Translations under genes and position numbers: made by a program
Assembly: GCA_003001975.1 (NCBI GenBank)
Contig: PVUG01000016.1
Span: forward strand, 32,644-96,643
DNA length: 64,000 nucleotides
Source of the DNA: Martelella mediterranea
Lineage (GTDB): Bacteria > Pseudomonadota > Alphaproteobacteria > Rhizobiales > Rhizobiaceae
Direction: 5' to 3'
In this document: in pieces, positions 1 through 8,844 of the stretch
Numbering within the stretch: position 1 is the first letter of the stretch
Layout: every line of letters starts with the position of its first letter
Notes under the pieces: model-generated
The model's database searches: none
Told to the model about the DNA's origin: nothing
What the model saw: only the letters and a program-made list of their open reading frames with translations

Positions 1-1
1 G

Positions 2-181
2 CTGATCGTCGACGATATTTTCCAGACCTTTGACGATGCGCGCAGTGCATCAGGCCTCAAGGCGCTTTCGGCGCTGGGCGGCGATATCCAGACAATCCTG
101 TTCACCCATGAAAAAAGCCTCGTCGACATTGCCCGAAACGAGCTTGGCGACAAGGCCGATATCGTGATGCTGGAGCGATAG
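2..181 (+). CDS. C-terminal end of an SMC/YhaN-like AAA ATPase (5' truncated by window)
   Basis: Only the last 59 codons are present, read in frame 2 and ending at the TAG at 179-181. The fragment starts with LIVDDIFQTFDD, which looks like a Walker B/D-loop segment of an ABC-type ATPase head, and continues to ILFTHEKSLVDIA, where FTH fits the switch (H-loop) histidine. That arrangement is known from SbcC, RecF, SMC and YhaN-type DNA-associated ATPases. The rest of the protein lies outside the window, so the subfamily cannot be fixed. It converges on the mgtC-like gene with no gap. Confidence 0.6.
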   Translation: MIVDDIFQTFDDARSASGLKALSALGGDIQTILFTHEKSLVDIARNELGDKADIVMLER

Positions 182-694
182 TCAGGTTTCGCCGGCGCGG
201 TTTTCCCGGGTTTTGCGGCGGCTGAGCCGTGTATGCACCTCGATCCGGTGCAGCACGAACAGCACGACGATGCCGAGGATCGAGGAAAATATTCCCAGCG
301 TCCACAATCCGAGCCCGATGGTCAGTCCGATGGCGCCGGAAAGCCACAGCCCGGCGCCGGTTGTCAGCCCCTTGACGGTGCCTTTCTGAAAAAACACGAT
401 GCCGGCAGCGAGAAACGCCACACCTTCGGTGATCGACTGGATCACGCGGGTCGGATCGATGCGCAGCACATCGCTATCTTCCGGCATCAGGTCCGGCACT
501 TCGGTGGAGACGATGACAAACAGGGCAGCGGCAAGGCTGACGAGAATGTGGGTGCGCAGACCGGCCGAGCGGTTCTGCATCTCCCGTTCAAGCCCGATCA
601 GCCCGCCAAACAGCGCCGCACCCATAAGCCGGACGAAGAAGACAAGATTTTCGCGACCGCCTGTGGTGGTGATATCGTCAATCAGGGCTTCCAT
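182..694 (-). CDS. MgtC/SapB family membrane protein
   Basis: A 170-residue inner-membrane protein. The segment ALFGGLIGLERE near residues 27-38, followed by RSAGLRTHILVSLAAALF, is the conserved signature of the MgtC/SapB N-terminal membrane domain. Several hydrophobic helices follow, and the tail is short and basic (LSRRKTRENRAGET). Only the membrane domain is present; the C-terminal cytoplasmic ACT-like domain of virulence-type MgtC is absent. Family members are linked to Mg2+ limitation and ATP-synthase control, but this short form has no assigned function. It lies 18 bp downstream of the HIT gene on the same strand and may be cotranscribed with it. Confidence 0.85.
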   Translation of the reverse strand: MEALIDDITTTGGRENLVFFVRLMGAALFGGLIGLEREMQNRSAGLRTHILVSLAAALFVIVSTEVPDLMPEDSDVLRIDPTRVIQSITEGVAFLAAGIVFFQKGTVKGLTTGAGLWLSGAIGLTIGLGLWTLGIFSSILGIVVLFVLHRIEVHTRLSRRKTRENRAGET

Positions 695-712
695 CGTTCT
701 CCCGTCGGGTTG

Positions 713-1150
713 TTAAAGCTGCTCCCGGATCTTTTCGGCATTGGCCAAAAGCACCGCACTGTCTTCCATAACGCCCGAATGCCGCTTGAGGTCCACGCCG
801 TCATGACGCGGGATGACATGGAAATGCAGGTGGAACACGGTCTGGCCGGCGGCCGGTTCGTTGAACTGGGCGATGAAAACACCGTCGGCAGCGAAAGCGG
901 TCTTCACAGCGCGGGCCATTTTCTGGACCACCGCCATGGCCTTGCCGACAACCACCGGATCGGCGTCCAGCAGATTGCGTGAAGGCTTGCGCGGGATCAC
1001 CAGAACATGTCCCGGCGCCTGCGGCATCACATCCATGATGGCGACCACGTCGTCATCCTCGTAAAGCCTGGTGGCCGGTATCTCTCCGCGCAGGATCTTG
1101 GCGAAGATGTTGTCGTCGTCATATTCGGCAATGTGGGTTTCGTCTGCCAT
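713..1150 (-). CDS. HIT family protein (histidine-triad nucleotide hydrolase)
   Basis: 145 residues with the histidine-triad motif HLHFHVIP at about residues 107-114, the signature of HIT nucleotide-binding hydrolases (Hint/Fhit-like) acting on nucleoside phosphoramidates or dinucleotides. The N-terminal block NIFAKILRGEIPATRLYEDD is typical of bacterial Hint proteins. The ATG at 1148-1150 is preferred because AAGGGAG lies just upstream. An in-frame ATG at 1186 overlaps the GNAT stop codon but has a poorer ribosome binding site. It sits between the GNAT gene and the mgtC-like gene, probably in one transcript. Confidence 0.9.
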   Translation of the reverse strand: MADETHIAEYDDDNIFAKILRGEIPATRLYEDDDVVAIMDVMPQAPGHVLVIPRKPSRNLLDADPVVVGKAMAVVQKMARAVKTAFAADGVFIAQFNEPAAGQTVFHLHFHVIPRHDGVDLKRHSGVMEDSAVLLANAEKIREQL

Positions 1151-1182
1151 GGTATTCACTCCCTTTTGCAAGCGGGCTTGCG

Positions 1183-2358
1183 TCATTCGCTCTTCTTGTA
1201 GGGCGCATGTGCGCTCAGGATATCGTTGAAATGGGCAACGTCTTCCCGTTCGTGAACGAGAAATTCGGCCACCGCGTTCCGTAAGCCCTCATGGGTGATG
1301 TAGTGCGCGGAATGGGTGGTGACGGGAACATAGCCGCGCGCCAGCTTGTGCTCGCCCTGGGCGCCGGCCTCGACACGAGCGAGATTGTTGGCGATGGCGA
1401 AGTCGATGGCCTGATGATAGCAGACCTCGAAATGCAGGAACCGGTGATCCTCGACACAGCCCCAGTGGCGGCCGAAAAGCGCGTCGGACCCGATGAAGTT
1501 GATCGCGCCGGCGATATAGCAGCCGTCGCGCTTCGCCATCACCAGCAGGATGTCGCGCGCCATGCGTTCGCCGATCAGCGAATAGAATTCGCGCGTCAGG
1601 TATGGCCGGCCCCATTTGCGACTGCCGGTATCCATGTAGAATTCGAAGAACTGATCCCAGATGTCTTCCGTCAGGTCGTCGCCGGTCAGCCAGTCAATGG
1701 TGATGCCGGCCTCGAGCGCCACCCGGCGTTCCTTCTTCAGCGCCTTGCGCTTGCGTGAAGCCAGTGTCTCGAGAAAATCCGCGTAAGCCGTATAGCCCTG
1801 ATTGAGAAAATGAAACTGCTGGTCGGTGCGATGCAGGTAACCGGCATCATCGAAGATGGCCGTTTCCTCCTCCGGCACGAAGGTGACATGGGCAGAGGAG
1901 ACATCGAGACGGTCGCTCACCGTCATCAGCGCCTCAGCCAGCACCTTTTGCACGGTGGGCTTGTCATAGCCCTCGCGCACCAGAAGATGAGGCGCGGTTG
2001 CTGGCGTAAACGGCAGCGAGGCTTGCAGCTTGGGATAATAATGCCCGCCGGCGCGCTCGAAGGCATCCGCCCAGCCATGGTCGAACACATATTCGCCCTG
2101 GCTGTGGTTCTTCAGATAGGCGGGCAGGGCGCCGATCAGCTTGCCGTCTTCCGTTTCAAGCAGAAGATGATGGCCAAGCCAGCCGGTCTGAGCACAGGCC
2201 GAGCCTGATTCTTCCAGCGATGAAAGATAGGCGTGGGACAGAAACGGGTTATAGCCCGCACCGTCCAGCCCCGGGCGAACGCCCACGAGCGCGTTCCATT
2301 GCTCCGGGGCAATGGCGGTGAAGCTGTTTTCAATCCGGATTTGCAGGTTTTCGCTCAA
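1183..2358 (-). CDS. GNAT family N-acetyltransferase (COG3146/DUF482 type)
   Basis: 391 residues, the usual size of the COG3146 proteins of alphaproteobacteria. The central part (SRKRKALKKERRVALEAG; GSRKWGRPYLTREFYSLIGE) and the C-terminal ARVEAGAQGEHKLARGY are family hallmarks. The family has a GNAT fold and is often labelled peptidoglycan-related, but its substrate is unknown. The start is a TTG at 2356-2358 with a GAGAG-like Shine-Dalgarno; no ATG is near the conserved N-terminus. Its stop is close to the possible upstream start of the HIT gene, which suggests cotranscription. Confidence 0.85.
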   Translation of the reverse strand: MSENLQIRIENSFTAIAPEQWNALVGVRPGLDGAGYNPFLSHAYLSSLEESGSACAQTGWLGHHLLLETEDGKLIGALPAYLKNHSQGEYVFDHGWADAFERAGGHYYPKLQASLPFTPATAPHLLVREGYDKPTVQKVLAEALMTVSDRLDVSSAHVTFVPEEETAIFDDAGYLHRTDQQFHFLNQGYTAYADFLETLASRKRKALKKERRVALEAGITIDWLTGDDLTEDIWDQFFEFYMDTGSRKWGRPYLTREFYSLIGERMARDILLVMAKRDGCYIAGAINFIGSDALFGRHWGCVEDHRFLHFEVCYHQAIDFAIANNLARVEAGAQGEHKLARGYVPVTTHSAHYITHEGLRNAVAEFLVHEREDVAHFNDILSAHAPYKKSE

Positions 2359-2380
2359 CAGAACTCTCGTCGCCGGTCAG

Positions 2381-3091
2381 TCACGCGGGATCGAACCCCT
2401 CGAATGTCATCTGATCGGCATATTGGAATGTGATCTGGCGGGCGCGGGCATTGCGAACGGTCCAGGTGATGACCGGCACGCCGTTATCGCGCAGGCCCGC
2501 GACGAAGTCGTTGGGCAGATCATCATAATAATAGGAGACAAAATCAAGGCCGATCGTCATGGCCCGGCGGTGTGCCTCGAATTTTTCCGGTGTGTGGCCG
2601 TTGGCGGTCAGCCCGAGCGGGCAGGTCGCGCCCGCCGCCTTCAGCGCCGCCAATATCCCGGCATCGAAGCTCATCAGCGCGTGAGAGCCGGCATAGTTCT
2701 TCATCGCGGCCAGCACGGTGGCTGCGAAGCGGTCCGGGTCCGTCGGTCCCGATTTCAGCTCGATGACGAGCGGGACACGGCCGTCGGCCGCCTCAAGCAG
2801 GGCCTCAAGCCGCGGGATGGTCGCCCCTGACGTGCCGACCTTTATTGTCTCGATCTCCGCCGCACCGAGCGATTCGATGGTGTCGGAACGCCCGCAAAGC
2901 CGCACGAGATCGTCGTCATGAAACACGATCACCTTGCCATCGGCGGAAAGGCGAATGTCGCACTCGATGGCCAGGTTGTTGTCGATGGCGCGGACAAAGG
3001 CGGGAAGCGTGTTTTCCCAGATCGCCTCGTTCATGTCGTGATAGCCGCGATGGGCAATCGGCCGGGCCGTCAGCCAGTCATGGCGTTGCAT
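2381..3091 (-). CDS. Glycerophosphodiester phosphodiesterase
   Basis: About 236 residues of the GDPD TIM-barrel family. The N-terminal ARPIAHRGYHDMNEAIWENT carries the catalytic HRG...EN motif. ECDIRLSADGKVIVFHDDDL holds the metal-binding ExD and the second catalytic histidine (HDD). These enzymes split glycerophosphodiesters to glycerol-3-phosphate and an alcohol. The protein has no signal peptide, so it is the cytosolic UgpQ-like form. The ATG at 3089-3091 follows the RidA stop by one base, so the two are translationally linked; a longer start would overlap ridA. Confidence 0.88.
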   Translation of the reverse strand: MQRHDWLTARPIAHRGYHDMNEAIWENTLPAFVRAIDNNLAIECDIRLSADGKVIVFHDDDLVRLCGRSDTIESLGAAEIETIKVGTSGATIPRLEALLEAADGRVPLVIELKSGPTDPDRFAATVLAAMKNYAGSHALMSFDAGILAALKAAGATCPLGLTANGHTPEKFEAHRRAMTIGLDFVSYYYDDLPNDFVAGLRDNGVPVITWTVRNARARQITFQYADQMTFEGFDPA

Positions 3092-3092
3092 C

Positions 3093-3560
3093 TCAGGCGA
3101 TCTCCACGATTGCATCGATTTCAACGGCGGCGTTCAGCGGCAGCGCGGCCATGCCGACGGCAGCGCGGCTGTGCTTGCCCGCATCGCCGAAGACTGCGGC
3201 AATCAGGTCGGAAGCGCCGTTGATGACCAGATGCTGGTCCGTGAAATCCGGCGCGGAAGCCACGAAACCCGACAGCTTCAACACGCGTTTGACCCGGTCA
3301 AGATCGCCGTCAAGCGCTGCATTGATCTGGGCGATGATATTGATGGCGCAGGCGCGTGCGGCCTTCTGGCCGTCTTCCAGCGAAACATCGGCGCCGAGAT
3401 GTCCTGTGGCGACCATTCTGCCGTTTTCCGTCGGCAACTGACCGGAGATGAACAGCAGGTTTTCGGAGGCGGCGAAGGGGAGGTAATTGGCGGCGGGCGC
3501 GGAGGCTGCGGGAAGCGTGATGGAGAGGGCTTTGAGGCGATCTGAAACGGTTTCGGACAT
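3093..3560 (-). CDS. RidA family protein (YjgF/YER057c/UK114)
   Basis: 155 residues from MSETVSDR. LFISGQLPTENG near the N-terminus and the C-terminal NAAVEIDAIVEIA are diagnostic of the RidA/YjgF fold. Canonical RidA deaminates reactive enamine/imine intermediates as a trimer, using an Arg near residue 105. Here the corresponding region reads HSRAAVGMAALPLNAAVEID, which keeps an SRAAVG core but belongs to the longer RidA subfamilies, whose substrate is unclear. It is the first gene of the ridA-glpQ-like pair. The ATG at 3558-3560 is preferred over an upstream ATG because conservation starts there. Confidence 0.85.
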   Translation of the reverse strand: MSETVSDRLKALSITLPAASAPAANYLPFAASENLLFISGQLPTENGRMVATGHLGADVSLEDGQKAARACAINIIAQINAALDGDLDRVKRVLKLSGFVASAPDFTDQHLVINGASDLIAAVFGDAGKHSRAAVGMAALPLNAAVEIDAIVEIA

Positions 3561-3652
3561 ATTCGACTCCGGCTGATGAAAGGAATGTATCAACAATTGG
3601 CAGAACGGACACATTTCTATACACTTGGGTTACAAAGCCAAGGGGAATGTAA

Positions 3653-4462
3653 ATGCGGATATTAGCGGCGACGGGAATTTTCTGGACCACTCTGGCGGTG
3701 GGGGCGTTGGCAGCCGGTCCGTCTGCCTCCGGCGTTTCCCTGTTGCCGCACCGTGCGGTCTACGAGCTTTCGCTGGACCGGGCCTCGGCCCAATCGGGAA
3801 TCGAGGGGCTTTCGGGCCGCTTCGTCTATCTGTTTTCCGGCAGCGACTGTGCCGGCTACACGACTGAAATGCGGATGGTCACGGATGTTGTCCGCGAAAG
3901 TGGTTCACTGGTCACCGACCAGGTTTCGTCTTCATTCGAAGATCATGGGGCACTGGCCTTTTCCAACACGCTGTTTTCGGATTTTTCGCTGCAGTCGGAA
4001 ACCGTCGGCGAGGCGCGGCGCACGGGCAAGGGCGCCGTTTCCGTCACATTCGGCGGCGATGATACGCAGCCGGTCGAATTGCAGGATGCCGAATTCCCGA
4101 CGGAATACATGGCCAATGTCATTCTGGCGGCCGAAGATGGCCGCCGCACCTATGAGGCGACTTCGTTTGACGGCTCCGGCGAGGATGCCATGCGCGCAGT
4201 GACCGTTATCGGCGATCGCCGCGAGGGAAAAGACGGCGAGGCGCGCTGGCCGATAACCTCGGCCTATTTCTCGTTGGGCAAAGTGAGCGGCGACGAAACG
4301 CCTGATTATGCGATTTCGATGCTGATCTCCGCTGACGGGGTCGGTCGCGATCTGCTGATGGATTTCGGCAATTTCAAGATCGCGGGAAAACTGACCAAAC
4401 TGGAAAAGCTTGAACGCGCGCCGTGCGAAACCGCGTCGGCAGCGCTTTCGGTCAGGCCCTGA
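3653..4462 (+). CDS. eipB: Cell-envelope integrity protein EipB (DUF1849)
   Basis: 269 residues with an N-terminal hydrophobic signal segment (about residues 1-25) followed by LLPHRAVYELSLD, the start of the DUF1849 beta-spiral domain. Two cysteines at about 66 (GSDCAGYTTEM) and 258 (RAPCETAS) match the disulfide pair known in Brucella EipB. EipB is periplasmic and supports envelope integrity together with TPR proteins such as TtpA. The name is assigned from the characteristic N-terminus, length and cysteine pair. It is monocistronic by position, about 200 bp ahead of rpsB and divergent from ridA. Confidence 0.82.
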   Translation: MRILAATGIFWTTLAVGALAAGPSASGVSLLPHRAVYELSLDRASAQSGIEGLSGRFVYLFSGSDCAGYTTEMRMVTDVVRESGSLVTDQVSSSFEDHGALAFSNTLFSDFSLQSETVGEARRTGKGAVSVTFGGDDTQPVELQDAEFPTEYMANVILAAEDGRRTYEATSFDGSGEDAMRAVTVIGDRREGKDGEARWPITSAYFSLGKVSGDETPDYAISMLISADGVGRDLLMDFGNFKIAGKLTKLEKLERAPCETASAALSVRP

Positions 4463-4669
4463 AGACGGTTTTTAAGCCGGAGCGGACCAACTCGCACATC
4501 GGTCAGCCGAAGCTCTTGCATTTTCCTGAAAAACCGGGTATCGCGCCCTCATTCCACACGCAGGCCATGGGGTGTTCCGGGAGAAATCCGGGATATTCCG
4601 CCGGTGACAGGCATTTCGGTGTCTGGTCTTGAGGTCTGCGGAGGTTCAACCGGAAAAGGAGAAAAGGCA

Positions 4670-5485
4670 ATGGCATTGCCCGACTTTACCATGCGCCAGC
4701 TGCTTGAGGCAGGCGTCCATTTTGGTCACCAGACCCACCGCTGGAACCCGAAGATGAAGCCCTACATCTTTGGTGACCGCAACAACATCCACATTCTCGA
4801 TCTCGCCCAGACGGTGCCGATGCTGTCGCGCGCCCTGCAGGTCGTTTCCGACACCGTTGCCCGTAATGGCCGCGTTCTGATGGTCGGCACCAAGCGCCAG
4901 GCATCCGAGATCGTTGCCGATTCGGCACAGCGTTCGGCCCAGTACTATGTCAACTCCCGCTGGCTCGGCGGCATGCTGACCAACTGGCGCACGATTTCCA
5001 ACTCGATCCAGCGTCTGCGCAAGCTTGACGAAATCCTCGCCAACGAGGCACAGGGCTTCACCAAGAAGGAACGCCTGAACCTCGACCGCGAGCGTGAAAA
5101 GCTCGACCGCGCCCTTGGCGGTATCCGCGACATGGGCGGTGTTCCGGACCTGATCGTCATCATCGACACCAACAAGGAAAAGATCGCCATCGAGGAAGCC
5201 AAGCGTCTTGGCATTCCGGTTGTCGCGATCGTCGATTCCAACTGCGATCCGGATGAAGTCGATTACCCGATCCCCGGCAATGACGACGCCTCGCGCGCGA
5301 TTGCCCTTTACTGCGACCTGATCTCGCGCGCTGCCATTGACGGTATCGCCCGCCAGCAGGGTGCACAGGGCGTCGATCTCGGTGCTGCTTCCGAAGCGCC
5401 TGCCGAGACCGCACTCGAGGACGAAGCCGAAGCGCCGGCTGAGGCACCTGCCGAAGACACCTCTGCCGAAAAGCCGGCAGAGTAA
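4670..5485 (+). CDS. rpsB: 30S ribosomal protein S2
   Basis: 271 residues starting [20 protein letters not shown], an unmistakable S2 N-terminus; [11 protein letters not shown] and [13 protein letters not shown] blocks ([15 protein letters not shown]) follow. S2 binds the 30S head-body junction and is among the last subunit proteins to join. After about residue 235 the protein has an Ala/Glu/Pro-rich acidic tail ([20 protein letters not shown]), a common alphaproteobacterial extension. The ATG at 4670 lies 6-7 bases after AAAAGGAGAAAAGG. First gene of the rpsB-tsf-pyrH-frr block. Confidence 0.98.
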   Translation: MALPDFTMRQLLEAGVHFGHQTHRWNPKMKPYIFGDRNNIHILDLAQTVPMLSRALQVVSDTVARNGRVLMVGTKRQASEIVADSAQRSAQYYVNSRWLGGMLTNWRTISNSIQRLRKLDEILANEAQGFTKKERLNLDREREKLDRALGGIRDMGGVPDLIVIIDTNKEKIAIEEAKRLGIPVVAIVDSNCDPDEVDYPIPGNDDASRAIALYCDLISRAAIDGIARQQGAQGVDLGAASEAPAETALEDEAEAPAEAPAEDTSAEKPAE

Positions 5486-5532
5486 GTTTCAGGGTAAAGG
5501 GGCTGCGGTCAGACCGCGGCCCGCTCTGTATG

Positions 5533-5569
5533 CTCAGAAGCGCATCGGTGTTGCCGGTGCGCTTCCTGC
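5533..5569 (+). other. Hairpin in the rpsB-tsf intergenic region
   Basis: GAAGCGCATCGG and CCGGTGCGCTTC form a 12-bp stem with one G-U pair and a five-base loop. A second inverted repeat (GGCTGCGGTC/GACCGCGGCC) lies immediately upstream at about 5502-5522. Neither is followed by a U-run. They could be partial attenuators or RNA-processing sites separating rpsB and tsf expression. The remaining rpsB-tsf spacer (5570-5706) shows nothing else recognisable. Confidence 0.45.
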
Positions 5570-5706
5570 AAGAATTTGAGCCGGCGGGCCTGGTCGGTCT
5601 GCCGCAAGGGTTTCATCACCCTGTCACAGTACGGGTACACTTCGTTGCCCAACCGGCGGCGTTTTGATGCGACAACGCTGCTAAGCGAATGGACGAGAGG
5701 CTAGTT

Positions 5707-6633
5707 ATGAGCACGATTACGGCTGCAATGGTGAAGGAACTGCGCGAAAAGAGCGGCGCAGGCATGATGGATTGCAAAAAGGCGCTCACCGAAAATGACG
5801 GCGACATGGAAGCGGCCATCGACTGGCTGCGCGCCAAGGGCATTTCCAAGGCCGACAAGAAGTCGGATCGTACGGCAGCCGAAGGCCTGATCGGCTTTGC
5901 CGGCGGCGACACGGAAGCTGTTGTCGTTGAAATCAACTCCGAGACAGACTTCGTTGCCCGCAACGAAGCGTTCCAGACCATGGTTTCCGGCGTTGCCGAA
6001 GTTGCACTGTCGACCGACGGTTCCGTCGATGCGATCAGCGCTGCGACCTATCCGGCAACCGGCAAGAGCGTTGCTGACAGCATCAAGGATGCAATCGGCA
6101 CGATCGGCGAAAACATGACGCTGCGCCGCGCCGCCAAGCTTTCGGTCGGCTCGGGCGTCGTTGCCACCTACATGCACAATGCCGTTGCCGATGGTCTTGG
6201 CAAGCTCGGCGTTCTGGTCGCGCTGGAATCGGAAGGCGACAAGGCCGTTCTGGCTGCCATCGGCCGTCAGGTTGCGATGCACGTTGCCGCGACCAACCCG
6301 CTTGCCGTGCGCGCCGAGGAAGTCGACAAGGACGTTGCCGACCGCGAACGCGCGGTTTTCCTGGAGCAGGCCAAGGAATCCGGCAAGCCTGCCAACATCG
6401 CCGAAAAGATGGTCGAAGGCCGCATGCGCAAGTTCTTCGAGGAAGTCGCGCTTCTGTCGCAGTCCTTCGTCATCAACCCCGACCTGACGGTCGAGGAAGC
6501 TGTCAAGGAAGCCGAGAAGGAAGCCGGCGCACCGATCAAGGTTGCCGCCATTGCCCGTCTGGCACTTGGTGAAGGCGTTGAGAAGGAAGAGAGCGACTTC
6601 GCTGCCGAGGTTGCTGCAACCGCCAAGGGCTGA
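5707..6633 (+). CDS. tsf: Translation elongation factor Ts
   Basis: 308 residues. [20 protein letters not shown] then [13 protein letters not shown] is the universal EF-Ts N-terminal UBA-like domain; [14 protein letters not shown] is the TDFVAR core signature that inserts into EF-Tu. The factor exchanges GDP for GTP on EF-Tu in the cytosol. The start at 5707 is chosen because conservation begins at MSTITAA; an in-frame ATG 18 bp upstream adds only MDERLV. It follows rpsB as in nearly all bacteria. Confidence 0.98.
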   Translation: MSTITAAMVKELREKSGAGMMDCKKALTENDGDMEAAIDWLRAKGISKADKKSDRTAAEGLIGFAGGDTEAVVVEINSETDFVARNEAFQTMVSGVAEVALSTDGSVDAISAATYPATGKSVADSIKDAIGTIGENMTLRRAAKLSVGSGVVATYMHNAVADGLGKLGVLVALESEGDKAVLAAIGRQVAMHVAATNPLAVRAEEVDKDVADRERAVFLEQAKESGKPANIAEKMVEGRMRKFFEEVALLSQSFVINPDLTVEEAVKEAEKEAGAPIKVAAIARLALGEGVEKEESDFAAEVAATAKG

Positions 6634-6654
6634 TCGTCCAACGGCTGGTAATTT

Positions 6655-6686
6655 GAAGGGCGCTGCGTGACATTGCGGCGCCCTTC
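6655..6686 (+). terminator. Stem-loop after tsf
   Basis: GAAGGGCGC at 6655-6663 pairs perfectly with GCGCCCTTC at 6678-6686. No U-tract follows (the next bases are GTGTATCC), so it is at best a weak or Rho-assisted terminator, or an mRNA 3'-end stabiliser, between tsf and pyrH. Confidence 0.5.
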
Positions 6687-6719
6687 GTGTATCCGGATGG
6701 CATTGCTTTTTAGGAGTTT

Positions 6720-7445
6720 GTGGTTTTGACGAATCCGATTTTCAGGCGTGTTTTGCTGAAGGTTTCCGGTGAGGCCCTGATGGGCAATCAGGGCTTTGGT
6801 ATCGATGTCAACGTTGCCGACCGGATTGCCTCCGATATCGCCGAGGTCCGCGCCATGGGCGTCGAGGTCGGGATCGTGGTTGGCGGCGGGAATATCTTCC
6901 GCGGCGTTGCGGTGGCCTCCAAGGGCGGCGAACGGGTGACCGGCGACCACATGGGCATGCTGGGCACGGTGATCAACGCACTGGCGCTGGCCACCTCCCT
7001 GCGCAAGATGGATGTGGATACGGTGGTGCTGTCGGCAATTGCGATGCCGGAGATCTGCCAGTCGTTTTCCCAGCGTGCCACACGCACGCATATGGATGCG
7101 GGCAGGGTGGTGATCTTTGCCGGCGGTACCGGTAACCCGTTCTTTACCACGGATTCGGCAGCTGCCCTGCGTGCAGCCGAGATCGGCGCGGAGGCGATCT
7201 TCAAGGGCACCCAGGTCGACGGTATCTATTCCGCAGACCCGAAGACCAATCCGGAGGCCACACGCTTCGAAGCGCTGACCCACAGCCAGGTGCTGGAACG
7301 TGGCCTGCAGGTGATGGATGTTGCCGCCGTTGCGGTGGCACGGGAGAACAATATACCGATTATCGTGTTTTCCATTCACGAACGCGGTGGTTTCGGCCAG
7401 ATTCTGGCTGGCGGCGGCCGCAAGACAATCGTAACCGACGAATGA
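6720..7445 (+). CDS. pyrH: UMP kinase
   Basis: 241 residues of the amino-acid-kinase fold: [13 protein letters not shown] at the N-terminus, [12 protein letters not shown] (phosphate/UMP loop) and [16 protein letters not shown] are the PyrH signatures. It converts UMP to UDP as a hexamer in the cytosol. The start is uncertain: GTG at 6720 is only 3 nt from AGGAG (6712-6716), whereas an in-frame TTG at 6726 has a better 9-nt spacer; the two differ by two residues. Placed between tsf and frr as in other rhizobia. Confidence 0.97.
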   Translation: MVLTNPIFRRVLLKVSGEALMGNQGFGIDVNVADRIASDIAEVRAMGVEVGIVVGGGNIFRGVAVASKGGERVTGDHMGMLGTVINALALATSLRKMDVDTVVLSAIAMPEICQSFSQRATRTHMDAGRVVIFAGGTGNPFFTTDSAAALRAAEIGAEAIFKGTQVDGIYSADPKTNPEATRFEALTHSQVLERGLQVMDVAAVAVARENNIPIIVFSIHERGGFGQILAGGGRKTIVTDE

Positions 7446-7497
7446 TGACTGCGCGACGACCCCAAGGGCAGGTCTGGCGCAAGACGGGAGAATGATG

Positions 7498-8058
7498 ATG
7501 AGCGATGCAACCGATATGAAAGATCTCGAGCGCCGTATGGAAGGCGCTGTCAACGCCTTTGTCGGCGACATTACCTCGCTGCGCACGGGCCGGGCTTCCG
7601 CCAATATTCTGGACCCGGTTCAGGTTGAGGCCTATGGTTCGAAAGTGCCGCTCAACCAGGTTTCCAACATCACCGTGCCGGAGCCGCGCATGCTGTCGGT
7701 CAATGTCTGGGACAAGGGCATGGTGAGTGCGGTGGACCGGGCAATCCGCGAATCGCATCTCGGTCTCAATCCGATCATGGACGGTCAGAATCTGCGCATT
7801 CCGCTGCCCGAGCTGAACGAGGAACGCCGTCGTTCGCTGGTCAAGGTTGCGCATGAATATGCCGAGAAGGCCAAGGTTGCGATCCGTCACGTTCGTCGCG
7901 ATGGTATGGATGCGCTGAAAAAGGCTGAAAAAGACGGCGATATCAGTCAGGATGACAGCCGTTCGCTGTCGGATGAGGTGCAGAAATTGACCGATGGTGC
8001 GATTTCTCGCATTGAAGACTTGCTTGCGGAGAAAGAAAAAGAAATCATGCAGGTCTGA
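7498..8058 (+). CDS. frr: Ribosome recycling factor
   Basis: 186 residues, the standard RRF length. It contains [20 protein letters not shown] and [20 protein letters not shown], the conserved RRF blocks of domains II and I. With EF-G it splits post-termination ribosomes. Three consecutive ATGs occur at 7492, 7495 and 7498; the last is 7 nt from GGGAG and gives the family-typical N-terminus [14 protein letters not shown]. Confidence 0.97.
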   Translation: MSDATDMKDLERRMEGAVNAFVGDITSLRTGRASANILDPVQVEAYGSKVPLNQVSNITVPEPRMLSVNVWDKGMVSAVDRAIRESHLGLNPIMDGQNLRIPLPELNEERRRSLVKVAHEYAEKAKVAIRHVRRDGMDALKKAEKDGDISQDDSRSLSDEVQKLTDGAISRIEDLLAEKEKEIMQV

Positions 8059-8097
8059 TTTTTTAACCTGCATTTTTTCAAGAATTTGAGCAACGAC

Positions 8098-8844
8098 ATG
8101 ACGCCATTCGCAGATAGTGCCAAGCCGGATCACGTTGCCATTATTATGGATGGCAACGGAAGATGGGCGAATGGTCGGGGTTTGAAGCGTATTTTCGGAC
8201 ACCGCAAGGGTGTCGAGGCGGTGCGCCGCGCCGTTGAGGCGGCGCGGGACGCCGAAATAAGCCACCTGACGCTGTTCGCCTTTTCCTCGGAAAACTGGAA
8301 GCGGCCCAAGGATGAAGTCAGCGACATCATGGATCTGATCGCGATCTTCATTCACCGCGAGTTGCAGAACTATCATGCCCAGAACATGCGCTTCCAGATG
8401 ATCGGCGAGCGTAACGGGCTGGGTTCCAAGGTTCTGGGCGCGCTCGAATACGCCGAAGAACTGACCCGCAACAATACCGGCCTCCATGTCGTCGTCGCCG
8501 TGAACTACGGTTCGCGCGCCGAAATCGCGCGCGCGGCGGCAGCGCTGGCGCGTGAGGCGGTCGAGGGGCGGATTTCGCCGGACGAGATCAATGAGGCGCT
8601 GGTGTCCGGACGTCTCGATACGGCGGGGATACCCGATCCCGACCTGATCATCCGCACCAGCGGAGAACAGCGTCTTTCGAATTTTCTGATGTGGCAATCG
8701 GCTTATTCCGAACTGGTGTTCCTGCCGTGTCTGTGGCCGGAATTTTCAAAGGACGTGTTTGACGAAGCACTCAGGGAATATGCGCGGCGCTCGCGTCGCT
8801 TCGGCGATGTGGTCCAGCCGACCGCTGTTATGACGGGGTCCTGA
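8098..8844 (+). CDS. uppS: Undecaprenyl diphosphate synthase (isoprenyl transferase)
   Basis: About 248 residues of the cis-prenyltransferase family. HVAIIMDGNGRWANGRG holds the catalytic Asp and the diphosphate-binding loop; FGHRKGVEAVR, FAFSSENWKRP and IIRTSGEQRLSNFLMWQSAYSE are the remaining conserved regions. It makes the C55 lipid carrier for peptidoglycan and LPS from FPP and IPP. I chose ATG 8098; an in-frame TTG at 8086 is possible, and neither has a strong Shine-Dalgarno. Its stop overlaps cdsA by one base (TGATG). Confidence 0.96.
   Translation: MTPFADSAKPDHVAIIMDGNGRWANGRGLKRIFGHRKGVEAVRRAVEAARDAEISHLTLFAFSSENWKRPKDEVSDIMDLIAIFIHRELQNYHAQNMRFQMIGERNGLGSKVLGALEYAEELTRNNTGLHVVVAVNYGSRAEIARAAAALAREAVEGRISPDEINEALVSGRLDTAGIPDPDLIIRTSGEQRLSNFLMWQSAYSELVFLPCLWPEFSKDVFDEALREYARRSRRFGDVVQPTAVMTGS

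Noticed and set aside
8086..8097. TTG start for uppS
   Set aside because: It adds only four residues and has no Shine-Dalgarno; ATG 8098 is preferred, though the choice is not certain.
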